In this document: positions 49,101 through 61,100 of the stretch, in pieces
How the letters are laid out: every line of letters starts with the position of its first letter
Numbering within the stretch: the first letter of the stretch is position 1
Source of the DNA: Uloborus plumipes
Taxonomy: Eukaryota > Arthropoda > Arachnida > Araneae > Uloboridae
Direction: 5' to 3'
NCBI GenBank assembly: GCA_038373865.1
Contig: JAXGGA010003009.1
Span: forward strand, 46,422-110,421
DNA length: 64,000 nucleotides
Position numbers and translations under genes: made by a program
The notes under the pieces: generated by a model
Databases searched by the model: none
What the model saw: only the letters and a program-made list of their open reading frames with translations
What the model was told of the DNA's origin: nothing

Positions 49101-52100
49101 CCATGTTTCAGTCACTAAAAACCGCTGTCAGTAAATTCGACTTGAAGCGATGCTAAATAATTTACACGGACCACAAATATAGAAGCCTTGACTAAGGCGA
49201 ATAGATTCAAGTAACTCTCTATTTTACTTTTTATTCGTTCGCAAGTTTTCGGTCAAAGGTGGATTTTTTCAAAACATCAGTTTTTTATCTGGGTACGATC
49301 TGTTTGATTGTTCAAAATCTCCATCCTTAATTTTGATCAAACCAATTTTTTTACGAAGAAGTCTCTTGTATCTTCAGTGACGGTCCAGAATATGGGTCAT
49401 TACTGGGTTTGTCATGTTCACGGAGGTACTATGCTGATTGGATCGGAGTTGAAAACGATCATTTTTCTTTTTTGCCTCTCTAACGTCATATGCAACTTAC
49501 TTCTCTTCAATAATTACTTCATGTCTTTCTTGGCCTACTTTCTAGTTTTCTTCGCTACTTCTACTTTCTTCTTGTACTACACTTGAATTTGAGGCTAATT
49601 GGGAAGAAGTTTCCTCTTCACATGGGGATGGTCTCCTAAAAACACTTATCGATTTTTAAGGTTTTGTTACTACTCTGCAACAGCTCTTTCTCCTTTTTTC
49701 AGCTGCTTTTTTCCTATATGCAGCACCATGAGCCTTTGCTTCCATCCATTTTCAAAATTTAAGCACAAATAGCCGACAGAGTTAGAATATCGCAATTTGG
49801 CCGCTAATGCGCCAATATTTTGTAACGAGTCCGTAGCACCTTCAACTTTCTTAAATGATCATTCCAATCTTGAGGAAGTAACTAATAAATTTATTTACAA
49901 TTATGTACAACTTATTTACAATAGGAGCAGGAAAACTAATTGCTAAACATCCAGCAATTAGGTAGCAACACAGTACACTGTACTCTCAACAGTAACTCAG
50001 CACCACGGTATCTAACGTGAACAGTAATTAAGAAATTACAAAAGCAAAACATTCGCCCAAGCGAATAAAAACGAGCCTCTCAGAAAATCCCATCTGAGAA
50101 ACTGCTGTTCAAGGCATGTGTTCGGGGCCGCTATTTATATACACGGAAGGAAATGCCCACAACTATTCTATGCAAAAGCCCGGATATGTTCTATTCATCA
50201 GTCACAAACTGAACTAATCCATTCAAGCAAATTCTAGTGATAAAAGAAAAACCAAATATTGACAACTCAAGCCAATAAAATGTCTTTATGCTATTAAATT
50301 TAGGTGAAGAGCAAAAACAACAAAAATGTCTCAGGGGTCGGTATAAACCAAATGGTTAAAAGTTAGGGATGCACCGATTAATCGGTAGTACCGATTAATC
50401 GGCGAAACAAATATTTTTTAAAATAATATTTTACCTCCACTAAATTATACCTCCACTAAGAAATTATGATGAAGAATTTTATTAACAATAATAATAATCC
50501 TCACAGTTGATATAAAGTTTTTAATAAATAAATTTTCCCTTTTTGAATAAATATACACATAGACAATGTTTCAACATTTTTTCACCCTTCTGATATTCTT
50601 CTACTTAGCGTAGTGCTTTTAGGTAACCTCTAATTTTCACAAAGAATAAGTCTAGAATTAAATTGCGACTAATAATTGAAAACTTTAAATTAAAAGCACT
50701 CCTAAATGAGAGTGCTCACCTCACACCCCACCTAATTTCTTGTTTTGAATTTTCATATGCCTAGTAAACATGATAACAATGTGCTAATGTAATATTATTG
50801 ACATGAATATGAAAATTGTTTCTAAGAAATTGGATAAAATTTTAAGTTATTTTCGGAAAATTAAGAAAATGGAAAAAAAAAACCTTCTCTCAGAAATAAA
50901 TTACACTTTCTAAAATCGGAATTTTAAAAGAAGGAAAAAAATAGTGATGGTGAGATTGATAGTATTAAAAACAATAATCTTTATTATTAATCGGCTCAGC
51001 CGATTAATCGGCCGATTAACAAAAGCCGATTAATCAGTAATCGGTAATCGGCCAATTTGCTTATCGGTGCAATCCCTAGTAAAAGTGATATCTTCAGTAC
51101 TTTTGCGACATGCCGCAGATAATGTACCAAAATAGTGACACCAAGCAATTCCTCGCCAAATGGTGACAAGGCAGGAAAAAACAACAACTATTTACAAGAT
51201 TTGTAACAATATTTGTAAATTGAATATTTGCACCGGTTTATCCATCGATCACAGCATTCGTTATATTCACTCGAAAACAAAAAGTAATAATTTCAACAAA
51301 AGCATTTACTGTATTTAACGATACTGTTGTGACAGAGGAGCTAAGTCGCGTGCGGATTGCACCGCGCTGTTCGTCCGCAAACTTCGCTAACTCCGCAATC
51401 GGTATTCCCCGCCCTGGAATTACATGAAGGAATTTTTTTTTTTTTTTTAAAGATAATAGACAATTAATTCTGAAAATAATTTTGTTATATTCGCGGAAAT
51501 TTTTGGATTGATACACATCTGCCGCCCCTAAAAATTTGCCGCCCGAGCCCGGGACATGTAGCCCATGCCTAAATCCGGGCTGATCTGAGAGAAATTAGGT
51601 CCGTTTAAAGGAACCTTCACAAAATTCAGTCACTCAAAAAAGGACCCTTCACAAAATTCAGTCACTCAAAAAAGGACCCTTCACAAAATTCAGAAACTCA
51701 AAAAGGGATTCTTCACAAAATTCAGTCACTCAAAAATGGACCTTTCACAAAAATCCCACACTCAAAACTGACTCTTCACAGAAATCCGAGTTTACGGAAC
51801 GATTGGGAATATTTTTTGCCGTAACTATTTTTCACAAAATTAGGAATTAGTTTCACAAAATTCTGAACTATTTTTCACAAAATTCCAAAAACGGGACCTT
51901 GGTCAAATACTCTGGATTGACCCGTGATAGCTCAACAAGTATTTGAAGATCAAAGCGAATTCTAGAAGGAGGTACAGTAGCTTTTTAGCCCTCCCCCCCT
52001 CCCACTTCTGCAATATCCTTTAGAAAGCAATCAGTCATCAGTAACATATACAGCAAGAGGAAAGAGTTTTTCAGTGGAGAATGATTTGGCAATAGTTTTT

Positions 52101-55100
52101 CCCTTTTGTTTGAATATTTAAAATTTTCATTTTGATTGAGTTGTGTCTTGTCTAAATCCATTTTACTTTACATCAATACATTATTTAATTTGGCACTTTT
52201 GTATCATAAGTATTTGTACATCACTAGGCACAATTTTATTTTTGGCAATATTAATTTTATTTACATCTACTGCAAACAAAAATTGTGCGTTGGCCACCTT
52301 CACTTTTAAATTTTAAGGTTGCCATATACTTGCAGGGTATGGTCAAACCAGCTTAAGCAATTTTAATGATTCTGATTGAAATCGTCTTTTGATTTGTTCA
52401 GTAACTTTTTTTTTTTTGCAAATCATTGCAATGCATTCTACTTTATTGAATTCTATTCCATTCTTGATCTTGCCTTGCTAATGTTAATCAAAACATTTTA
52501 TAATGTTTTTATTATGCAGATTATGCTGTTCGTGAGTGGGCAGTTAGATGGGCAAAGCTTTTTAACTATTGCAGAAAAAAATATAATAATGATAATTATA
52601 AAGTCAATTTTGCCACTAAAGTTAAAAAGTTAATTTCAAGGCTGAACTTAAGCAAACATAGAATTGTCAAAATGGACTTTAGAAATTTTACAAGCTTTTT
52701 GGTTGTTGCTAAAATACAAAAAATAATAATGGTAACTTTTATGCTAATGAAAATAAAGTTACTCATATATTGCATAAATTAGGCCTGCCAGCACCACATT
52801 ATACTATGGAGTACTCCAAATTGTAGGTTATTCTGTACTTATCCATTGTGCGTGCCTAAATCTCTTCAAGCAGACTTTATTGGTGACAACTCAGGATATG
52901 ATCGATCAATATCAGGATTTTTAAGTTTGAAACCATTTATGATAGCATATGGTATCACCCAGAAAAGCTCTATTCTCTTATTCTTCTGAATTCCCTGGAA
53001 AAACCCAGAGTTACATTTCTACGCCCCTGCCCCAACATGTGGATATTGGCAATATATTCGTTTAAGATAGTTTGGAAACTGCTTCCCACTTTCTTTTGTA
53101 TTGAATCTAAGACTTTAACAAAAAGTGAAAGACAGCAGGTAGGTGTCATATTGGCCCAAGTAAAAGAAAACAGACGCCTCTTATCTGACAATCTTTTAGT
53201 ACAGAAAAGATTTGTGCTTGGTTGCACAAATCGGGATTTGCATCAAAGAAAGGAAGATTTAACTGGAACATCCTTTCTACAGCAAATCAAAGGGATTAGA
53301 AAGTCTTTTAAGGATAAGAGGGTATTGAAATGCTCACTCTTATCTTGGGGTAGCTAAAAAAATTCACCTTCATTTGCTATTTGATGTTTGCACCTTTCTG
53401 AAGTTGAAAAATTACTTACATTTAAATCTTGTTTAGATTTTAATTCATGAGATAAGTATGATTAAAGAGAGAAAAACCAATGTAAATAAAGCACAAATTA
53501 GCAAGAAAATGACGTATATAACTATTTCAAGGCTACAGTGGAGCCTCTTCATCAGTGCAAAAAGCTCACCACACTAGAAAGCAGTGAAAGAACTTGCGGC
53601 TTTTTAAGCATAAGCCAAAAATTGTGGAAAATTTAATTTCTAATGTACGAATAAATTAATTTTTCTGTATGCTCACATATAGTTTACTTGTATGTTGGAT
53701 GGATAACTATATTTTATGACCTCAGTTGTATTGCTCTTTTTGGGGGACGAAGAAAAACGAGGGGTTACTGTATTTAATAATTTGTCACATTTACCACTTT
53801 TAGTGCTGATTACTAATTATCACCATGGTTAATGCAAAATCGCTGGATTGATCATATTTACATTACATATTTTAATACCAAATTCATTACTTACTGCTCT
53901 CCTGGATTCTTTTTTTGCTTATCAAGTATGTCTTGTACACTGAAAGTTTTAGAAGGAGACATTGTATTGCTAAATTCAGTTGCTGACCCTGAAATACCCG
54001 AAGAAAATAAATCTGACTTTGAAAGCTTCCCATTACTTTCGCATGAAGCTGAGCGTGCTTCTTTCAGAACATTACTTTCATCTGAAGAGTTCTCTTTTCC
54101 ATCTTGCTTTTGACCTAAATGTATGAACAAAGAATGCATTAAAATCAACTTCATAATATAAAAACATTTAGGACTATTAAACATGGATCAAGCCATTTCA
54201 AAATTTTCCAGTAGGAGTCACAGGGCACTCAAATCATATTTTTACTGAAAAATAACAAACACTACATCTAAATATATGAAAACACATGAATTTCTTAAAG
54301 CTGTAAGGGAACAATTGCCCCCTCCTTACACCCAAAACAACAGACTCTCTTAACAGACAACAGCTGAATCTTATAATAGGTCAATAACAACAACTCCACA
54401 AATGTGTTTCATGCAAGAATCTAAGCCCAGCTAACACCTGAATATAAAAATACCTCGACATCCAATTACTCTAAAAGCTGTGACTAAAACAAACAAGAAC
54501 GAACAAATACAAACAAGGTATCTGCTCAACCTGGACTTTTCAATTCCATGACTTTCCATGACTTTTGCGAACTATTTTCCATGACTAAAAAAAAAAAAAA
54601 AAAAGAACTTTGCTTTGTTTTTGGAAAATTATGCACTTAATATTCTATCTTGCAAAGCAAATGACCAAACATGGCGACTGCGTTTCACAGCAACATAAGT
54701 CCGTTCGCTTTTGAGGTCGAAAAACGATCTTTTCCTACCGACACCCTCCTCCCCACCGTGCTTGTCCTCAAACGTACTTTCATGTAGCAATGAATTGTCT
54801 GTCCATAAATTTTACTCTAAGTTTAGATCCTGATATGAGTGAGGCGAAATCTGACTTCAAAACGGAACTCGTTGAGTTCCTGCCCCCCCCCCTACCTACA
54901 CGATTCTTTAAAATTCAACATCGTTTTTTAATTTGTTTTTCTTTTGCATAGAACTCCTCGAAAGAAAAAGATTCAAACAAGTTTTAAAAGAAAAAGGAAT
55001 CAAATGAAGTGGGTAGGGGGGGGGGAGGAGACCAAATGTAAAAGGCAAATCTGCCTATGCCAGGGAAAAAACCATCGAGTCTATCTTTTTGTCGTTCAAG

Positions 55101-58100
55101 GTCATATTTTATCAGATGACGGAGTCCGCCGCACATGCGCAGTTACACAAAATTCGTCGCTCACGGTTTTAACGTTGAGAATTCATCTGATTGGTCAACA
55201 CAATGCAACTTGTTCGAAATTGTAATTGACAAATCAGATTGCACCCAATAACGAAGTAGAATTACGGCGGAAGTGTTTTCGTTCTTTCGAGATCGCGGGA
55301 AAAATTTCAATCGGTCCGGAGCGCTAAAATCCATGATAAACAGTCAGTTTCCATGACTTTTGGACATTTTTCGCTGAAATCCATGACTTTCCATGACCAA
55401 TTTCAATCATATTTGAAATCCATGACTTTCCCTGACTTTCCATATGCGCCGACACCCTGTACAAAGTGCTAACATATAATTTCGGGCAAAACCTAACCTG
55501 TCAGCATGGTGCAGTGATTGATTCTGTGTTGCATTTCACAATGCTGCAGGGCCGTGGTGGCCCGATGGGTAAGGCATCGGACTCGTGTCCGAAAGGACCC
55601 GGGTTCGATCCCAGCCGATCAAAGATCCACCGTCTTGATTAATGGTGACTGGGAGGCGTTAAAAATGTCGTGGTCACAAAGTCCTCCAAGTGAAACGATA
55701 CCTCTGGGGGTGCTAGGGCCTATGGTTTGCTCGACCCTAGGTTCTGGTTCAAAATTAAGAACAGAGCGCTCTTCAGGGCCCTATTCCGGTTAAACCACTA
55801 AGCTGGTAGGTACGGGGGACCCTGGAGGGTGAAATAAAATGAAATTTCACAATGCTGCCAAGTTAAGTTTGCCTGAACTATAGTCTTAAAACTATATATC
55901 AAAATATTGAAAATGCTTTTATTTTATTCAAGCTATAGTAGCAGCTGTTGTGTTAAAACTAGAGCATGTACAATTTCTTTTGATTCCAATAGTCAAGAGT
56001 ATTTAAGCAAGCAGTTGCTAGTTTCTGACCAGTCTCTTGAATGAGGGCAGCTATAGAATGCTAACGAAATATGGTACATATACATCACGTGTCAGGTTCA
56101 TACATTAAGACATCACCTCCAAGCTAGGTTAACACACATTATAGACCTGGCACAAAGCACCTTAATCATAGACCACACTTGACCCCCATTTCTAGCATGG
56201 TTGGCAAGGCTTTGTACACTACGGTAAAAACCACGGGAAAAACCCTGGTTTGAACTGTCCAGTCGAAAACCCTGGTGTACAAAACTAAAATTTTAGTGAA
56301 ATTGTAATTTGTGAGTAAGTATTAAAAACAGAATAAAATCTACTAAAGAATTATTTTAAAATTAAAAAAAAGTAAGTTAGAACTTATTCATTGAATGAGA
56401 ACATTCAAATATGTATTCAAAAATACATTAAATTTATGCACCGGATTCTAATCTAGTTACATTGAAATTGCAATTCTTCATTAAAAATTTCAATTAGTAC
56501 TTTAGTTACATTGAAATTGCAATTCTTCATTAAAAATTTCAATTAGTACTCATAAGTTTAAGTAATTTTGTTTTTAATAGTAGACAAACTTTCTACAAAA
56601 GTATGCATATGAGGGTGCTCAAAATATATTGCAATAATTGACTTTAAAAGCACTAAATGACAGTTAGTCAACTGAAAAAAAAAGCTTTGCCGTAGATTTT
56701 CTTCTCTTGACTGTAGCGAAATAGAGATATTTCATACTTTGACACAAAAAAAAACCTTTTTTAGTTAGTTTTGAAATGCAGTATCTATCAACAATTTATT
56801 ATTTTTCAATCTAGAATTTAAAGTTTTTGAAAAAATAATTTAAACATCACGTAAAACAATATCATACAGGAACCTTCAAAAAGAAGAAGGCTCTTTTTTT
56901 TGCTCCTAAATATATTACGCATCATTTAAAAGCATTTTTATTGACATATAAACTAAATTGGTTACTTTGGTAGCTATGCAAAATTATTTTCATAGCACTA
57001 TCAACTCCTATATAAGGAAATTTTAACTAGCAAAGCTATTGATGAATTAACTTTTTTACTTAAAATATTAGTATTATTTTTTTCAATTTCAATAATAATT
57101 TTTCAGAAAAAAATATTATCAAACAATTATTAATTCGAACTAATCAATATTTATATTTAGGCATTACAAATATTGCAGAAAATACATATTGATTATAACA
57201 AACTCTCTTAGGCAGTGCGCACACTGAGAAGACACGCGTCGGAGACAAAATGCCCGTCTCTAGGGGTAGCGACACGGATCAGACAACGACACTTTTGCGC
57301 ACACCAAGCAGACTCCTCTCTGACGGAAGCTCTAAAATGCGTATGCTCGGCATATTGGCTATTGCTTAACTGTAACTGTATTTAATCATGTGTACTGGAG
57401 AGTAGAAACAAGTGTCAAAAACTTAGTTTAATTTGTTGAAAACTGACGAAAACCTAAAATGTGATAGCAGCAAAAGATCTAAAGCAGTCAAGTTTCAAAT
57501 ATATTTACGAAGTAATTGAAAAATTGCAATTGAAACTTTGTAAAATCAACATTGTATTGGATAGAACTATTTTCATTGCAAACGGAACAGATAATAATTT
57601 TTATTAGGAAAAGTTACTCACCGGAAGAGTTGAGTGTTCTCGCTGTTAATTGCCACTCTTTCTCCACTATACTTCTGTTTGAATATTCTTTTTTGTTGTA
57701 ATTAGGGATGCACCGATAAGCAAATTGGCCGATTACCGATTAATCGGCAGAGCCGATTAATATTCGGGTTTATTATTTTTAATATTACCAATTTCACCCT
57801 CACTGTTTTTACTCTTTCTAATACAATTCCGATTTTTAGAAATGGTTACTTATTTGTTTTTGACAAAAAATTTGTTTTTCTCCATTTTTCCATGTTAACC
57901 CCTAACAGGGGATTTGAAAAAGTAGGACATAACGGGACGTGCGGTCTCAGAGACCGCTCTACTTTCAGATTTTTTAAAAATCATGTAATAAAGATAAGAT
58001 CATGCAATTTCTCAGAGATATTCTTTGAACTTTTATTTGCACGGAAAAAAATATTTTTTTGAGTTTAAATTGAAACAAACCTTTTCCGAGAAAAATTCGA

Positions 58101-61100
58101 GAGGGCTCTAAGATTTTTCCGGAAAAACATATGTTGCGGTAAACATTTTACTACGGATAATAAAAACCATCATGTTATTCATTAATGATTTTATTTTAGT
58201 TATTTAATACTTACAGAGCATTTTAATACCAGAAAATTGAATATAACATATTACTAAAATTTTTTGACAACACCTTAACTATTAGCATATCGCGTCATAT
58301 TTTCGGTAATAATTGAGTCCTCATCATCCCTAAAACACTCATGACGAAGTTTTTGCAAACATTCTAAACAATTCTCAACTTTATCAAGAGTATTTTGCAT
58401 CTCTCGCGCATAACGCGAATCAGATTAATAAACGCATCTCCGCAAACCTAACTTTAGAACTACGCGTCATTACTGCCGAAAATTGTAACGCTGAAGGGGA
58501 GGTGCGGTCTCGCAGACCGCTACTGAAGAAAACTATTAAATTTCTACCAAATTCACATGCCACAGGATATGGTTGAGACAGGGTGATGTTCAGGGCCTCA
58601 AAACAAGAAGCTACTGGGAAGAACAGGTCATTTGGACTCAAAATGTATAAAGGGTGAATGGTTTAAATACGTGTGCGGTCTGTGAGACCGCACCTCCCGT
58701 TACGGGTTAAATAATTTCAAAATTTTATTAACTTCCTTTGAAATTTTTTAAATATTTTTGTAAATAAATTACATTAACACACTAGACGTAACAGTTATTA
58801 AAACAAATGGGGGAGGGGGAGCTGTGATGAGCACTTTAATTTAGGGGTGTTCTTAATTTAAATTTATTTTTCAACTATAAATAGCCATTTAATTCAAGAC
58901 TTGTTCTTTGATAATTAGAGGTTATTTAAAAGCAATAGGCTAAGAGAAAAATATCGAGGCATGAAAAATGTTGCAACATTGTCTATAAGTGTAGATTTAT
59001 TCAGAATAGGAATATTAAATTATTAAATCATTTATATCAACTGAGAGGCAATTTATTACTATTACAGTCGACGCTCGATATAATGACCGTCTCCGTCCTA
59101 TAGAAAACGGTCTTTATAACGAGTGGTCACTATAAGAGGTAGAACATAGAGTATATTGGGATACAGTTGGGATTTTTCTCACCGGCCGTTATATTAGGAT
59201 GGTCTGAAAAACGAGTGGTCGTTATAACGAGAGTCGACTGTATTATTACTTTGTATTTCATTCTTTGAACTATTTGTTTTGTTTTTACTCATTACACTTT
59301 CGTAAAACGTGTAATTCTTGTGTTTGCAGAAAGTTATTTATTTCTTGTTTATAAATTTATCCATCGTAATATTGTGTTCAAAAATCGTTGAATTAATTTT
59401 GTTTAAAACATTTTTTCCGCTGATTGATCAGCAAAATTTGACTGATTTTATATCAAATATTCATATTTTTGAATTCCAACTTAAAATTTCAGGAATTTGC
59501 AGAGGGTTATTTTTTAATGTTCCAGTCAGTTTTACGTTTTCAATGAACTATTTGTTTTGTTTTCACTCTGTACACACTTTCATACTGTATGTTATAGTAA
59601 AGGTTTCAGAAAATTATATTTATTTACTGTTAATAAAACAATTTATCATAGTTTCTTGGTGAAGGTATACTTTAAAAGATAATATAAAAAATTTAAAAAA
59701 TTCGCCGATTAATCAGCAAGATTTTGCTGATTATTAATAATCGGCAAAGTGGCCACTTATAGCCGATTAATCGGTGCATCCCTAGTTGTAATCATACGGT
59801 ATTGGTCGTTTGGAAACTTCCACCACCAATCTCTTATTTGATTCAAATTCATCAAGGACGACGGCAGCCATATTTGCAGACGAGACGACACTGATGAGAC
59901 AGATGTTGCACGAATGGCGCACGAGCTATCCAGCGGACACGGAACAGACACGGTCACGAATGAACGAACTTGTCGCGAACATCCCGGTGTGCGGACAAGA
60001 AGGAGAAAGCACTGTTTTCTCCTAGCGCTATTGGGAAGACATTTTGTTCTCAGTCGCCTGTCTTCTCAGTGTGCGTGCTGCCTTAGCTTCAACATACTTT
60101 TGGACCGTTTAAGACACTTTTGGACTGTAAAACCCATCGTCCAGTCCAAAACCAGTTTCGGACATCCAAAACCCCAACCCTGACTCTTAGCCTTGCGAAT
60201 TTCCACCTAATGAAACTTAAAGACTGGAGCTAAATGGAGGGCATGGTCAGAGATAAGACTCTGGGAGAAACTTTGGAGCTCTTAGTGATTTTTCGTTGTG
60301 ATCCCAAGTCAGGGTTCATACTTATTTTTAAAAATGAAAATTAAGGACTTTTTAAGGGCTCCCAATTTTTTTTAAGGACTCATAGGAAAATATTTAAATA
60401 GCTTTAGGAACACAATTTTGCTATAAAACACTTTAAAAATAATGCAACAATGGTTCAACTTTTTAAACTTATTTTGTGTTCAATTTTTTGAACAATATTA
60501 TTTAGTTCAGTCTCCTTCTCATGGACAATTTTTCTAATTGCATTTGCTTTAATAAATTTCTGAACATCTGTTCTTTTCCCCCTTCATCACAGAGATTATT
60601 AGCAGAAATTTTTAAGTTTTCAACGTCTATTTCTAACGAACTTATTAATCTACTTCTTGCTATTTTCAAAACGCAAAAAACTCCACAACACATGTGCGTC
60701 TCTTCCTCGATCACCTAGGCATAAACAGAGAAATCAGTAGAGTTCAGTTGTTGGGCGTCTGTTGAAGTTACTGAGATGTATAACACAGTGGAGTTGTAGC
60801 TTACAATTTCCCCTACGAAACAGTACTAAGGCAATAACCTATTCTTTAATTAAAATTAGACATTAAATAAGGTATTGTAATTATATCACTATCACTTTGA
60901 GTAGTTTTCTTTCATTTTAATTACCATTTTAACTTTTCCTTAGATTTTCAATTTAGTAAATTCATTTCAGTTATACAATTTTTGGTGAAGTATGTTCTGA
61001 ATATCAGCATGCTGGGAAGGAAAAAAAAAGCATGAATAATAAAAAATAAATGAAGCAAAAGTAGGCTTCACTAGCCATGTCAAAATAACTTCCAGCTGTC

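Larger units (their letters stand above)
47654..51582 (-). mobile_element. Decayed hAT transposon, DUF4371/ZMYM type
   Basis: The left end AAGGGCCGAATTTACACATC and the right end (inverted) CAGCCCGGATTTAGGCATG are the 'CAGGGCCGGATTTA' ends seen in many animals. They sit between ATCAGAGA and ATCTGAGA. A broken transposase lies inside on the minus strand. Two later insertions are nested: a possible solo LTR (49866-50264) and hAT copy 2 (50364-51078). Confidence 0.75.
47638..51926. mobile_element. CAGGGGTCAATC element copy 2, split by a hAT transposon
   Basis: The left piece 47638-47653 (CAGCGGTCATCAGAGA) and the right piece 51583-51926 together match 13746-14111, including the ~30-bp minisatellite (51600-51780) and the end GGATTGACCCGTG. 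Flanks are ATAGC on both sides, a 5-bp duplication. The two pieces were separated by the hAT at 47654-51582. Confidence 0.75.
57703..59784. mobile_element. hAT element, GATGCACCGATT family copy 3 (with two insertions)
   Basis: The ends TAGGGATGCACCGATAAGCA and (inverted) TAGGGATGCACCGATTAATC lie between perfect 8-bp duplications GTTGTAAT (57695-57702, 59785-59792). It is in the opposite orientation to copies 1 and 2. It contains the piggyBac-like and Tigger-MITE insertions. A ~265-bp direct duplication lies near its right end ('GAACTATTTGTTTTGTTTT' at about 59267 and 59544). Confidence 0.93.
57211..60082. mobile_element. PIF-Harbinger-type element holding nested transposons
   Basis: The ends GGCAGTGCGCACACTGAGAA and (inverted) GGCAGCACGCACACTGAGAA lie between TTA trinucleotides (57208-57210, 60083-60085). 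GG(C/G)-CA starts and TWA duplication are diagnostic of PIF-Harbinger. Its own sequence is 57211-57702 and 59785-60082, about 790 bp and non-coding. A hAT element is inserted inside. Confidence 0.88.

Noticed and set aside
53160..53300. 'RFVLGCTNRDLHQR' as the missing RANBP3 FxFG exon
   Set aside because: It is on the plus strand, opposite to RANBP3, and fits neither the phase nor the splice sites.
55546..55620. Functional tRNA gene
   Set aside because: The anticodon-like loop is 6 nt, acceptor pairing is poor, and it continues into a SINE body shared with 28262-28575.
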